Source of the DNA: Streptomyces sp. NBC_00102
GTDB taxonomy: Bacteria; Actinomycetota; Actinomycetes; Streptomycetales; Streptomycetaceae
DNA length: 64,000 nucleotides
NCBI RefSeq assembly: GCF_026343115.1
Contig: NZ_JAPEMC010000006.1
Coordinates: 89,648-153,647, forward strand
Direction of reading: 5' to 3'
Positions 18,448 through 27,574 of the stretch are shown here, piece after piece. The stretch's first letter is position 1; each line of letters opens with the position of its first letter. The notes beneath the pieces were generated by a model that did no database searches, was not told where the DNA came from, and worked only from the letters and a program-made list of their open reading frames with translations. Made by a program: the position numbers and the translations under genes.

Positions 18448-19044
18448 TCAGCCCTCGTCGGGGCGGAACAGCCTCGCGGTCCGCTCCAGCCGGTCCACGT
18501 ACCCCTTCCACCACATGGCGTCGCCCTCCGGGAGGTTGTCTCCCTGGGACCTGTAGCCGACGTCTCCGTCGATGAGCTCCCGGACGATGTCGGCGTGGCC
18601 CGCGTGCCGGTGCGTCTCGGTGGTCACGTGCACGAGGATCTTGTGGAGCGTCACCTCGCGGTTCGCCTCGGACCACCACGGCACGACACCGAGTGCGTCG
18701 AGGGGCAGCGCCGCGATGGTGGCGTCCGAGTGCTGCCACACGCGTCGATAGCGGGCGACCACCTCCTCGCGGCTCTCGTCCTCGGTCGCCCACATGTCGG
18801 CGTTGTCCTCGGCGTCCTCGTCGAGCCACGGGAAGGGCTCGTCGGAGGGCCTTTTGAACGTCTCCCCGAAATAGCCCAGTTCGACGCCCGAGAGGTGCTT
18901 GACCAGGCCCAGCAGGTTGGTTCCGGTCGGTGTCAGGGGGCGGCGGACGTCGTAGTCCGAGAGCCCCTCCAGCTTCAGCAGAAGGGTGTCGCGTGCTTCT
19001 TGGAGGTAGGACCGCAGATCGTCTTTGGGCTGTGACCGACTCAT
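18448..19044 (-). CDS. DinB-family protein (DUF664)
   Basis: 198 residues, a four-helix-bundle DinB/YfiT-like protein. Potential metal ligands are in LVKHLSGVELGYFG and HVTTETHRHAGHADIVREL, the pattern of three histidines usual in this family. Relatives include mycothiol- or bacillithiol-dependent transferases, so a thiol-related detoxification role is possible but not shown. The start at MSRSQPKDDLR is the first ATG giving the family's N-terminus; no strong ribosome site is seen. Convergent to the kinase-like gene. Confidence 0.82.
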   Translation of the reverse strand: MSRSQPKDDLRSYLQEARDTLLLKLEGLSDYDVRRPLTPTGTNLLGLVKHLSGVELGYFGETFKRPSDEPFPWLDEDAEDNADMWATEDESREEVVARYRRVWQHSDATIAALPLDALGVVPWWSEANREVTLHKILVHVTTETHRHAGHADIVRELIDGDVGYRSQGDNLPEGDAMWWKGYVDRLERTARLFRPDEG

Positions 19045-19135
19045 CCGGGCAGTCTCGCACTCCGCACCGACAACCCGTCGAGCAACTCTCCCGGCCTCCC
19101 TCCGCACGGTCCACGCCTGCCCTGCGGCGAGCCGC

Positions 19136-20692
19136 TCAAGGAGTCAGGAGCGGCAGTCCCGCCTCGCGCCAGAGCGCACGCAACCCCCCTGCGTACGAGT
19201 CCCGTTCGGGGGAAGGCCCCTGTCCGCCCGGCTCCTCACGTGTACGCCAGTGATGCGTGTCCGGGGCGCCGCCCGCCCCGAGCCGTCCCCACCCCGGGTC
19301 GCCGCTCGCGGCGAACTCCGCCCACGACCGCATCATGCGCGCGGAGAGTTCGCGGTCGGCCTCGCCCGGCGGTCCTCCGACGAGGAAGTGGACGTTCTCG
19401 TCGTCGAGCGTGCCGAAGGCGAACGGAACGTCCGCGCAGTGCCAGGCCCGGACCGGCCGAGCGGGAAAACCGCCTGACCTGCGGTCGAAGTGCGCCAGGA
19501 AGGCCGTCCCGCCCGCCCGCGCATGGGCCTCGGCGAGCCGGTCGCCGTACTCGGCGAAGCACAGGTCGCCCTGGATCGCCAGGTACGTCTCGCGGACGGA
19601 CGTGTCCGCCGTACGGTCCCGGTAACCCCGGACCAGTGCGGCGGGAAGCCCGAAGTCCCGCGCGAAGACGTCGAGTCGGTCCTCCGTACCGATGTCCGCG
19701 CTGCTGCCGACCGCTTCGAACAGGGTGTACTCCTCCGTCGTGCGGCACACCAGGAGTTCGACACCGCTCCGGGTGGCGCCGGTGGACGCGGCGGTCAGCG
19801 GGTCGGCGGACAGCAGTGCGCCGTCGACGACCGGCCCGAAGATCGCCGGGTCGTGGTGACGGCGGCCGCTCTCGGGGTTTCGGCGGCACGCCTCGACCAC
19901 GGCGTCGGAGGCGGCGACGAGCACCTCGGGAGGTGCGGCGAGCAGCGCCTCCCTCGTGGCGGGGATACCGGCCGCCCCGGCTACCTCCCGAGTGGTGCGG
20001 GCGGCCGATTCGGCCGTGGCGCAGGAGTTGACAGCGGAGTGGAGGGCGGCCCGCCGGAACAGACCGCGGGCGCGCTCCACGGCCATGAGGCAGGCGACCG
20101 AGGTGGCGCCGGCGGACTGGCCGGCCACGGTGACCCGGTCGGCGTCGCCCCCGAAGGCGGCGATGTTGTCGCGCACCCATTCCAGGGCGGCGATCTGGTC
20201 GAGCAGTCCGCGGTTGTCGGGGCAGACCTCCCGGACGTCCCCGCTCCCGCTGCCGTCCGGCACATGGCCGAACCCCTCGAAGCCCAGGCGGTAGTTGCAG
20301 CTCACGACGACCAGGCCGAGCCCCGCCAGGGCGGCGCCGTCGAAGTCGGGCTGGGCCGAGGAGCCGAAGGCGAAGGCGCCTCCGTGGATCCACACCAGGA
20401 CGGGGAGCGCCTCGCCGGGCTCTCCCGGCGTCCATACGTTGACCGTCAGGATGTCCTCGTCCCCGGGCTTCCAGCCCGGGGCGCCGGGGAGTTCGGCCGA
20501 CTGCGGGGCCACCGGGCCGAAGGAGAGACACGGGCGGACGCCGTCCCAGGCCGGGACCGGTCCGGGCTCGCGGAACCGGCGTGGCCCGAACGGCGGGGCC
20601 GCGTACGGGATGCCGAGCACGGCCGTGACGCGCGGATCCCGTTCGGCCGGTCTTCCGTGCACCGCTCCGGACTTCGTCGTGAACACATCCAC
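19136..20692 (-). CDS. Type-B carboxylesterase
   Basis: 518 residues, alpha/beta-hydrolase of the carboxylesterase B family. Oxyanion hole in VWIHGGAFAFGS, nucleophilic Ser in TVAGQSAGATSVA (GxSxG), and DNRGLLDQIAALEWVRDNIAAFGGD is a family hallmark. The acid and histidine are expected near TTEEYTLF and AWHCADVPFAFGT. No signal peptide, so cytoplasmic esterase of unknown ester. GTG start with GGGGGAGAAG about eight bases upstream. Confidence 0.9.
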   Translation of the reverse strand: MDVFTTKSGAVHGRPAERDPRVTAVLGIPYAAPPFGPRRFREPGPVPAWDGVRPCLSFGPVAPQSAELPGAPGWKPGDEDILTVNVWTPGEPGEALPVLVWIHGGAFAFGSSAQPDFDGAALAGLGLVVVSCNYRLGFEGFGHVPDGSGSGDVREVCPDNRGLLDQIAALEWVRDNIAAFGGDADRVTVAGQSAGATSVACLMAVERARGLFRRAALHSAVNSCATAESAARTTREVAGAAGIPATREALLAAPPEVLVAASDAVVEACRRNPESGRRHHDPAIFGPVVDGALLSADPLTAASTGATRSGVELLVCRTTEEYTLFEAVGSSADIGTEDRLDVFARDFGLPAALVRGYRDRTADTSVRETYLAIQGDLCFAEYGDRLAEAHARAGGTAFLAHFDRRSGGFPARPVRAWHCADVPFAFGTLDDENVHFLVGGPPGEADRELSARMMRSWAEFAASGDPGWGRLGAGGAPDTHHWRTREEPGGQGPSPERDSYAGGLRALWREAGLPLLTP

Positions 20693-20928
20693 TTACTTCT
20701 CCCCCTGTTCGCCGCCCGGTCGTCCGAGGGCGGGTGCTCATCCTGCCGACGGGCGCGGTACGGGCGCCAACACCGAACCCGGGGCGATTGACGCGGTTGC
20801 GATGTCAATGAGCGACCGGAGCCTCCCGACGAGGAGTTTCCGCGGGCGCCGCGGCTCCGGTCCCGTTGCTCGGCCGGAACGTCACTATCCGGTTGCCTCT
20901 GCCACGGCTGTCCGTCGAGGATGCTCCG

Positions 20929-21519
20929 ATGACCGCACACGTGACGCCTTCCGCACCGTCCGGCTTCGCCGTCAAGCCGGTGCTCGTCGGGGAGAGGGCG
21001 CTGCTGCGTCCGTTCTCCGTCGAGGACACCCCACGGATGATCGAGATCCTGGAGGACCCGGAGGTGGTCCGGTTCACCTTCGACCCCGGCACGGAATTGA
21101 CCCCGGAGCTTCTGCGCGCGTGGTACGGCTCGCGCAACGCGCAGGACGACCGTCTCGATCTCGCGGTGACCGACCGCGCCACCGGCGAACTCGTCGGCGA
21201 GGTCGTCCTCAACGAGTGGTCGCCCGCCGAGCGTGCCTGCAGCTTCCGCACCCTGATCGCCGCCGCCGGCCGCGGGCGCGGCCTGGGTACGGAGGCGACG
21301 CGCCTGATCGTGGGACACGCCTTCGAGTCGCTCGGCCTGCGACGGGTGTCCCTGGAGGCGTACAGCACCAACCACCGGGCGCTTCGGGTGTACCGGAAGG
21401 TCGGCTTCCAGGTGGTGGGCGTCCGTCCGAGGGCCCAGCTCCGTGAAGGCGTGTGGAACGACGAGACCCTGATGGCGGTGACCGCGGACGAGTGGTCCGT
21501 CCACCGGGGCAGGCCGTAG
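20929..21519 (+). CDS. GNAT-family N-acetyltransferase (RimJ/RimL-like)
   Basis: 196 residues. LLRPFSVEDTPRMIEILEDPEVVRFTF at the N-terminus and LIAAAGRGRGLGTEATRLIVGHAFESLGLRRVSLEAYSTNHRALRVYRKVGFQVVG are typical of RimJ/RimL-type GNATs (acetyl-CoA loop RGRGLG). Might acetylate ribosomal protein N-termini or small molecules; family knowledge does not decide. The ATG at MTAHVTPS is used since the fold begins about 16 residues later; GAGG sits about nine bases upstream. Confidence 0.88.
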   Translation: MTAHVTPSAPSGFAVKPVLVGERALLRPFSVEDTPRMIEILEDPEVVRFTFDPGTELTPELLRAWYGSRNAQDDRLDLAVTDRATGELVGEVVLNEWSPAERACSFRTLIAAAGRGRGLGTEATRLIVGHAFESLGLRRVSLEAYSTNHRALRVYRKVGFQVVGVRPRAQLREGVWNDETLMAVTADEWSVHRGRP

Positions 21520-21831
21520 GCGGCGGAGTTCCGCCCGCGCCCCCGTGGCGACGGGTGGCCGGGCCGCCGATCCTGGAGTGGGCGGGCGGAAGCTTCCCGA
21601 GTGGCGGGATCGGCCCGCAGGGTGCAGGCGGACCGCGCGGTGCCATCGGGCCGCACAGAACCCTGCCGGTGGCTGCGCGGGGTGCTTCGGCCGCCGCGAT
21701 CAGGGCATACGCGTCCCCGGGGCGCCGCCACCCCGGCCCCTGCGGAGATCCTCCCTTTGCGGCGGGCGCACGACCGGAGTGCAATTGCGGCAGGGGACGG
21801 TACGGCTCCGCCATCGGCGAGAGGACACGCA
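21520..21831. other. 312-bp intergenic stretch, no feature recognised
   Basis: Between the GNAT and DUF5709 genes. Open frames cross it but have the composition of unused frames; no clear hairpin, tandem repeat or promoter hexamers were seen. Confidence 0.5.
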
Positions 21832-22395
21832 ATGAGCGACACCGACCGGGGGGACGACGTCTATCAGCCCCAGCCGGAGCAGGCGTCCGACCCCGACGAA
21901 CAGCTGGACATCGAGGACACCCTCGTGGACTCCGACCTCGGCGACGCGCTGGACGAGGGGTATTCGCCGCCCGAGCGGCCGTGGGCCGTGGAGGACGTGG
22001 GGACCACCGCGTCCGAGCAGCAGGACGGGGAGTCGCTCGACAGCAGACTCGCCCGTGAGCGGCCGGAGGTGTCCGCGAGCGACAGCGACGGAGCCGGTGA
22101 CCTGCCCGACGGTGAGGGCGAGCCGTGGGACGACGAGGTGGGTACGGACCGTGCCGGCAGGCTCACGCAGCAGGCGGACGGGACCGTACCGGCCACGCTC
22201 ACCGCGAGTGACGTCGGCGTCGACGGGGCCGCAGCCTCCGCCGAGGAGGCGGCCATGCACGTGGTGCCCGACGAAGAGCCGTGGCTCCCGGAATGGGACC
22301 CCGCCACCCCGCCCGACTCCGATCCCGGGACCGCGGACACCGTCGCCGACTCCGCCGCCGCGCCCGAGGAGGACGCACCGGCCCGCACCCGCTGA
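21832..22395 (+). CDS. Acidic DUF5709-like protein
   Basis: 187 residues, strongly acidic (many Asp/Glu) and probably largely disordered. N-terminal YQPQPEQASDPDEQLDIEDTLVDSDLGDALDEGYSPPERPWAVED and the middle SLDSRLARERPE / EVGTDRAGRLTQ and C-terminal EEAAMHVV segments match the conserved pattern of the actinobacterial DUF5709 family, whose function is unknown. ATG with GAGAGG about ten bases upstream. Located 85 bp before gnd in the same direction; possibly cotranscribed. Confidence 0.8.
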   Translation: MSDTDRGDDVYQPQPEQASDPDEQLDIEDTLVDSDLGDALDEGYSPPERPWAVEDVGTTASEQQDGESLDSRLARERPEVSASDSDGAGDLPDGEGEPWDDEVGTDRAGRLTQQADGTVPATLTASDVGVDGAAASAEEAAMHVVPDEEPWLPEWDPATPPDSDPGTADTVADSAAAPEEDAPARTR

Positions 22396-22480
22396 GGCGC
22401 CCGGCACAGTACGGCAGGACGCGGCACGACGCGGCAGGGCAGACCGAGACAGCCACTTCCCAGAGCTCAGGAGCACCCCC

Positions 22481-23938
22481 ATGACCGGCACCACCTCGAC
22501 CGGAACCGCTCAGATCGGCGTGACGGGACTCGCGGTGATGGGCCGCAATCTCGCCCGGAACTTCGCGCGCAACGGTCTCACCGTCGCCGTGCACAACCGC
22601 ACGACGGCGAAGACGGATGCCTTGGTGGAGGAGTTCGGGGGCGAGGGCGACTTCGTCGCCGCGCGTTCGCCGCAGGAGTTCGTCGACGCCCTGGAGCGGC
22701 CCCGGAGGCTGGTCGTCATGGTGAAGGCGGGAGAGCCCACGGACGCGGTGATCCAGGAGTTCGCGCCCCTGCTGGAGAAGGGCGACGTCGTCATCGACGG
22801 CGGCAACGCCCACTTCGAGGACACCCGGCGCCGCGAGAAGGAGTTGCGGGAACGCGGGCTGCACTTCGTCGGCACGGGCATCTCCGGTGGCGAGGAGGGC
22901 GCGCTGAACGGGCCGAGCATCATGCCGGGCGGTTCGGCGGAGTCGTACGAGTCGCTGGGCCCGCTGCTGGAGAAGATCGCGGCCCGTGCCGAGGACGGCA
23001 CTCCGTGCACCACCCACATCGGTCCGGACGGTGCGGGGCACTTCGTGAAGATGGTCCACAACGGCATCGAGTACGCCGACATGCAGCTCATCGCCGAGGC
23101 GTACCACCTGCTGCGCGGGGTCGCGGGCTACTCCCCCGCCAAGATCGCGGAGGTGTTCCGGAGCTGGAACACCGGCCGGCTGGACTCCTATCTGATCGAG
23201 ATCACGGCGGAGGTGCTGGCCCATACCGACGCGGCCACCGGGAAGCCGTTCGTCGACGTCGTGCAGGACCGGGCGGAGCAGAAGGGCACCGGGCGCTGGA
23301 CCGTGCAGATCGCCCTCGACCTGGGTGTCCCCGTCTCGGGCATCGCGGAGGCGGTGTTCGCCCGGTCGCTCTCGGGCCACGCCGACCTGCGCGAGGCGGC
23401 CCGCGATCTCGCGGGGCCCACCCCGTCCGCGCTGCCCGAGGCGGAGGCCGCGGCGTTCGCCGACCGGGTCGAGCAGGCCCTGTACGCGTCCAAGATCGTC
23501 TCGTACACCCAGGGCTTCCACCAGATCCGTGCGGGCAGCGAGGAGTACGGCTGGGACGTCGAGCTGGGCGCCGTGGCGGGGATCTGGCGGGCGGGCTGCA
23601 TCATCCGGGCGGCGTTCCTGGACCGCATCCGGGCGGCCTTCGACAGCCGCCCCGAGCTGCTGAGCCTCCTCTCCGACAAGGACTTCGCCCGGGAGATCGG
23701 CGCGGCGCAGGACGACTGGCGGGCGGTGGTCGCGGAGGCGGCGCGGCAGGGGGTGCCGACGCCCGGGTTCGCGGCGGCCCTCTCGTACTACGACGGGCTG
23801 CGGGCCGAGCGGCTGCCGGCGGCGCTGACCCAGGGGCAGCGGGACTTCTTCGGTGCCCACACCTACCGGCGCACCGACCGGGAGGGATCGTTCCACACGC
23901 TGTGGGGCGGCGACCGCTCGGAGGTCGACGCGGGCTGA
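22481..23938 (+). CDS. gnd: 6-phosphogluconate dehydrogenase (decarboxylating)
   Basis: 485 residues, full length for the long, dimeric 6PGDH class. NADP-binding N-terminus IGVTGLAVMGRNLARNFARNGLTVAVHNRT, substrate-binding GISGGEEGALNGPSIMPGG, and the signature KMVHNGIEYADMQLIAEAYHLL with the catalytic Lys and the His-Asn-Gly-Ile-Glu block. It converts 6-phosphogluconate to ribulose 5-phosphate with NADPH in the oxidative pentose phosphate pathway. ATG with AGGAG about eight bases upstream. A long overlapping open frame upstream of the ATG is not coding. Confidence 0.95.
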   Translation: MTGTTSTGTAQIGVTGLAVMGRNLARNFARNGLTVAVHNRTTAKTDALVEEFGGEGDFVAARSPQEFVDALERPRRLVVMVKAGEPTDAVIQEFAPLLEKGDVVIDGGNAHFEDTRRREKELRERGLHFVGTGISGGEEGALNGPSIMPGGSAESYESLGPLLEKIAARAEDGTPCTTHIGPDGAGHFVKMVHNGIEYADMQLIAEAYHLLRGVAGYSPAKIAEVFRSWNTGRLDSYLIEITAEVLAHTDAATGKPFVDVVQDRAEQKGTGRWTVQIALDLGVPVSGIAEAVFARSLSGHADLREAARDLAGPTPSALPEAEAAAFADRVEQALYASKIVSYTQGFHQIRAGSEEYGWDVELGAVAGIWRAGCIIRAAFLDRIRAAFDSRPELLSLLSDKDFAREIGAAQDDWRAVVAEAARQGVPTPGFAAALSYYDGLRAERLPAALTQGQRDFFGAHTYRRTDREGSFHTLWGGDRSEVDAG

Positions 23939-23945
23939 CCGGCCG

Positions 23946-23990
23946 GACGGGCCGTGCCCGGACGGGCCGTGCCCGGACGGGCCGTGCCCG
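23946..23990. repeat. Three exact tandem 15-bp repeats
   Basis: GACGGGCCGTGCCCG occurs three times head to tail starting 8 bp after the gnd stop. Each unit can form a small hairpin (CGGGC/GCCCG), so the array may act as a terminator-like structure. Confidence 0.8.
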
Positions 23991-24069
23991 GGTGCGGCCC
24001 GGTCCCGCCTGTGGGTGAGTGGCAGTAGCCCCGAAGCTCCGATCCCACCCCACCGCTGGAGTGCGCGCG

Positions 24070-25161
24070 ATGCCCGATGCCGTTCCGGACCCCGTCGAGG
24101 TGCAGCCCGTGGTCGCCCCGCTCACCGAGGCGGCGCTGATCCTCGTCGCCACGGTCGAGCCCGGTGGTGAGGAGGCCGTACGGTCCGTGCTGCCGGAGGT
24201 CGCGTCGATCGCCCGGTCCCTCGGCTTCCGCTTCCCGGACGCCGGGCTCTCCTGCGTGCTGGGTTTCGGCTCCCAGGCCTGGGACCGGCTCTTCGGCGGC
24301 GAGCGGCCGGCGCTGCTGCATCCGTTCCAGGAGCTGCGCGGACCGCACCACACCGCTCCGGCCACCTCCGGGGACCTGCTCCTGCACATCAGGGCCGAGC
24401 GGGCGGACGTCTGCCACGAGTGGGCCGCGCAGCTGCTCGACCGGCTCGGCGGGTCGGTGCGGATCGTGGACGAGACGCGGGGGTTCCGCTATCTCGACCA
24501 CCGTGACCTGCTGGGATTCGTCGACGGTACGGAGAACCCTGTGGGCGACGAGGCCCGGACGGCCGCGCTGGTGGGCGACGAGGACCCCGCGTTCGCCGGC
24601 GGCAGCTATGTCGTGGTGCAGAAGTACCTGCACGACATGGCCGCCTGGAAGGCGCTGAGCACCGAGGAGCAGGAGCGGGTCATCGGCCGTACCAAGGCGG
24701 ACGACGTCGAACTGCCCGAGGGTGTCCAGCCGGCCGACTCGCACGTCGCCCTCAACACCATCACCGACCCGGACGGCACCGAGCGGGACATCCTGCGCGC
24801 CAACATGCCGTTCGGCAGCTTCGGCCGGGGCGAGTTCGGTACGTACTTCATCGGGTACGCGGCCGACCCCGGGATCACGGAGCGGATGCTCCGCAACATG
24901 TTCCTCGGAGAACCGCCCGCTACCCACGACCGCATCCTGGACTTCTCCACGGCGGTCACCGGCACGCTCTTCTACGCTCCCGCCGCCGGTTTCCTCGACG
25001 CCCCGCCCCCTCCTCCCCCGGAGTCGGGCACCCGGCCGCTGCCGGAGACCACAGCCCCGCCTGTCCTGTCCTCGGCGGCACTTCCCGGCGGCTCCGGCCT
25101 CCCCGCCCTGCCGGGCGACGGTTCGCTGCGCATCGGCAGCCTGCAAGAAAGCGCCCAGTGA
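24070..25161 (+). CDS. DyP-type peroxidase, encapsulin cargo
   Basis: 363 residues. Dye-decolourising peroxidase with the catalytic GFVDGTENP (GxxDG) motif, heme-ligand His in DSHVALNTI, and FGTYFIGYAADP near the end of the core. After residue 310 comes a Pro-rich linker and the terminal DGSLRIGSLQESAQ, which matches the known encapsulin targeting peptide (SLxIGSL(K/Q)). The enzyme is therefore expected to be packaged in the shell encoded by the next gene, where it would use H2O2 to oxidise substrates. The ATG at MPDAVPDPVEVQP has GGAG nearby. Stop and shell start overlap by one base, so expression is coupled. Confidence 0.93.
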   Translation: MPDAVPDPVEVQPVVAPLTEAALILVATVEPGGEEAVRSVLPEVASIARSLGFRFPDAGLSCVLGFGSQAWDRLFGGERPALLHPFQELRGPHHTAPATSGDLLLHIRAERADVCHEWAAQLLDRLGGSVRIVDETRGFRYLDHRDLLGFVDGTENPVGDEARTAALVGDEDPAFAGGSYVVVQKYLHDMAAWKALSTEEQERVIGRTKADDVELPEGVQPADSHVALNTITDPDGTERDILRANMPFGSFGRGEFGTYFIGYAADPGITERMLRNMFLGEPPATHDRILDFSTAVTGTLFYAPAAGFLDAPPPPPPESGTRPLPETTAPPVLSSAALPGGSGLPALPGDGSLRIGSLQESAQ

Positions 25162-25958
25162 TGAACAATCTGCACCGAGAACTCGCCCCCGTCACCGAAG
25201 CCGCCTGGCAGCAGATCGAGGAGGAGGCGCGACGGACGTTCACCCGCCATGTCGCGGGCCGCAGGGTCGTCGACGTCACGGATCCGGAGGGTCCTACGCT
25301 CGCCGCGGTCGGCGACGGCCATCTGCGGCCCATCGACCCGCCCACCCCGGACGTGCTGGCGCAGGCCCGTACCTCGATGCCGGTGATCGAGTGGCGGGTG
25401 CCGTTCAGCGTGACCCGGCAGGCCGTGGACGACGTGGAGCGCGGTTCCGACGACAGCGACTGGCAGCCTGTCAAGGACGCCGCCCGTACCTGTGCGTTCG
25501 CCGAGGACATGGCGATCATCGACGGGTACCCGGCGGCCGGGATCGCCGGCCTGCGGGACGGCTCCTCGCACGATCCGCTCCCGCTGCCCGCCGACGCCCG
25601 CGACTATCCCACGGCCGTCAGCCAGGCGCTGACCCGGCTGCGGCTCGCCGGCGTCGACGGCCCGTACCGGCTGCTGCTCGGCGCCGACGCCTTCACCGAG
25701 GCGACCGAGACCTCCGACCACGGTTACCCGGTGGCCACCCACATCGGCCGCCAGCTGGACGACCCGATCCTGTGGGCGCCCGCGATCAAGGGCGGGGTGC
25801 TGCTGTCCACCCGGGGCGGGGACTTCGAACTGCGGCTGGCCCAGGACCTGTCCATCGGTTACGAGAGCCACGACGCCGCGGTCGTGCACCTGTACTTCCA
25901 GCAGGCCTTCACCTTCCGCCTGCTGACACCGGAGGCAGTGGTTCCGTTCATCGCCTGA
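25161..25958 (+). CDS. Family 1 encapsulin shell protein
   Basis: 265 residues, HK97-fold capsid-like protein. MNNLHRELAPVTEAAWQQIEEEARRTFTRHVAGRRVVDVTDPEGP at the N-terminus (the helix that binds cargo tails), WRVPFSVTRQAVDDVERGSDDSDWQPVKDAAR, and the C-terminal IGYESHDAAVVHLYFQQAFTFRLLTPEAVVPF are family 1 encapsulin hallmarks; length fits the T=1, 60-mer type. Family knowledge predicts a ~20-25 nm compartment around DyP. ATG used; a GTG one codon upstream is also possible. The stop of the peroxidase overlaps the start. Confidence 0.95.
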   Translation: MNNLHRELAPVTEAAWQQIEEEARRTFTRHVAGRRVVDVTDPEGPTLAAVGDGHLRPIDPPTPDVLAQARTSMPVIEWRVPFSVTRQAVDDVERGSDDSDWQPVKDAARTCAFAEDMAIIDGYPAAGIAGLRDGSSHDPLPLPADARDYPTAVSQALTRLRLAGVDGPYRLLLGADAFTEATETSDHGYPVATHIGRQLDDPILWAPAIKGGVLLSTRGGDFELRLAQDLSIGYESHDAAVVHLYFQQAFTFRLLTPEAVVPFIA

Positions 25959-26148
25959 TCCGCCTCACTCGTCCCACCCGTCTCACTCGTCCCACTGCCA
26001 TCTCGCCGTACCGGTGACACAACAGGTCTTCGGCGGGCAATTGCCCCGCGTACCCACCCCTCGCCCACGCCCCGGGACGATCTGGTCGATACTCGTCTCC
26101 CGTGCCGGTCACGGCCGGGATGTCCACCAAGGCGAAATGAGGGGCCAC

Positions 26149-27549
26149 GTGGCGGAGAAGAGCCCGACCGGGCGTCGGACGGAACGCGGACCGGTGGACG
26201 ATCCCGCCACGATCGGCCGGCGCGTCCACAGGCTGCGCGCGGAGCGCGGTCTCACCCAGCGCGAGCTCGCCGAACCCTCGTACACCCCCGCCTACATATC
26301 CACCCTGGAAGCCGGGCGCGTCCGGCCGTCCGAAGCGGCCGTCCGCCACCTCGCCGAACGGCTCGGTGTGAGCTACGAGGAGGTGGCCACCGGCCGCCCC
26401 GCGCACCTCGCCACCGAACTGCGGCTACGGCTGGTCGAAGCCCAGCGCACCCTGGCGACCGGTGCCGCCGAGGACGCGGTGGCCGACTTCACCGAACTGC
26501 GCGCCGAGGCCGACCTGCTCGAGCTCGACCAGGAGAGCGCCTCGGCTGCTCTGGGGCTCGGCGAATGCGCCCTGGAGACCGGCGATCTCCCCACGGCCCG
26601 GCAGCACTTCGAGGCGGCCGAGCGCCTGCTCGCGGACGCCCCGCTCGCCCAGCGGGCGCGGGCCGTCCGGGGCCGCGCCGTCGTTCACCTGCTGGCGGGT
26701 GAACTCCGGTACTCCTGCTACCTGCTGGAGAGCACGATCGACGAGCTGAACGCGTCCGGGCTCCCCGACCCCGGCGCGCTGCTCCTCCTGTACACGGCGT
26801 CGATCGCGCCCTACATGGACATGGGTGCCCACGCCCGGGCGGCGCAGGCCGGCGAGCTGGCGCTCGCGCTCGCGCCCCGCGTCGACGATCCGGAGCTGGT
26901 GGCGGGCATGCACCGCAGCGTGGCCCGGTCCCTCATCTCCGCCGGCCGCACCGACGAGGCCGACGCCTCGCTGACCCGGGCGGCGGAGATCTACCAGCAG
27001 CTCCAGATCCGTACGGAAATGGCGCACTGCCACTGGATGCGCGGTTACGTACGGGCCCAGGACGGCGACCTCTCCGGGGCCGAGAGCGAACTGCGGGCCG
27101 CCCGGGACATGCTGGCCTCGAAGCGGGCCGCCCTCTACACGGCCCAGGTCGAGGTGGAGCTCGCCGACGTCCTGCGCCGCCAGGGCAAGGCGCGGCAGGC
27201 GGAGGACCTGCTGCACCGGCTGCTCGACGAGCTCCAGCCCGACCGGGGCGCGGTGCACGCGGCCGGGGCGCACCGGCTCCTCGGGCTGATCCACGAGGAG
27301 GACGGCGAGAACGACACCGCCGAGGAGCACTACGTCAAGGCGCTGGCCCTGCTGGAGCGCGCGGGGGCGGCCGGGGACCTTGCGGACATCTGCAGACTGC
27401 TGGGCGACCTGCTGCGCCGGGTGGGGCGCACGGAGGCGGCGCTGGACGCGTACCGGACCGGCCTCGGTCACCGGGCGGCTCCCGGCTCGACCACGCTGGG
27501 CCCCGCACCGGTGAGTCCGCGCCCGATCCTGGGGGGTGCGGGACGGTAG
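26149..27549 (+). CDS. XRE-family regulator with TPR domain
   Basis: About 466 residues. Helix-turn-helix at about residues 20-80 (GRRVHRLRAERGLTQRELAEPSYTPAYISTLEAGRVRPSEAAVRHLAERLGVSYEEVATG), then roughly six tetratricopeptide-like repeats (for example ALGLGECALETGDLPTARQHFEAAERLL and GKARQAEDLLHRLLDEL). Such Streptomyces proteins are often signal-responsive regulators using the TPR region to sense peptides or partners. GTG with GAGGGG five bases upstream is preferred; an ATG four codons earlier is an alternative. It lies 190 bp after the encapsulin gene in the same direction. Confidence 0.88.
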   Translation: MAEKSPTGRRTERGPVDDPATIGRRVHRLRAERGLTQRELAEPSYTPAYISTLEAGRVRPSEAAVRHLAERLGVSYEEVATGRPAHLATELRLRLVEAQRTLATGAAEDAVADFTELRAEADLLELDQESASAALGLGECALETGDLPTARQHFEAAERLLADAPLAQRARAVRGRAVVHLLAGELRYSCYLLESTIDELNASGLPDPGALLLLYTASIAPYMDMGAHARAAQAGELALALAPRVDDPELVAGMHRSVARSLISAGRTDEADASLTRAAEIYQQLQIRTEMAHCHWMRGYVRAQDGDLSGAESELRAARDMLASKRAALYTAQVEVELADVLRRQGKARQAEDLLHRLLDELQPDRGAVHAAGAHRLLGLIHEEDGENDTAEEHYVKALALLERAGAAGDLADICRLLGDLLRRVGRTEAALDAYRTGLGHRAAPGSTTLGPAPVSPRPILGGAGR

Positions 27550-27574
27550 CGGGCTCCCAAGCCCTCTCGGCACC

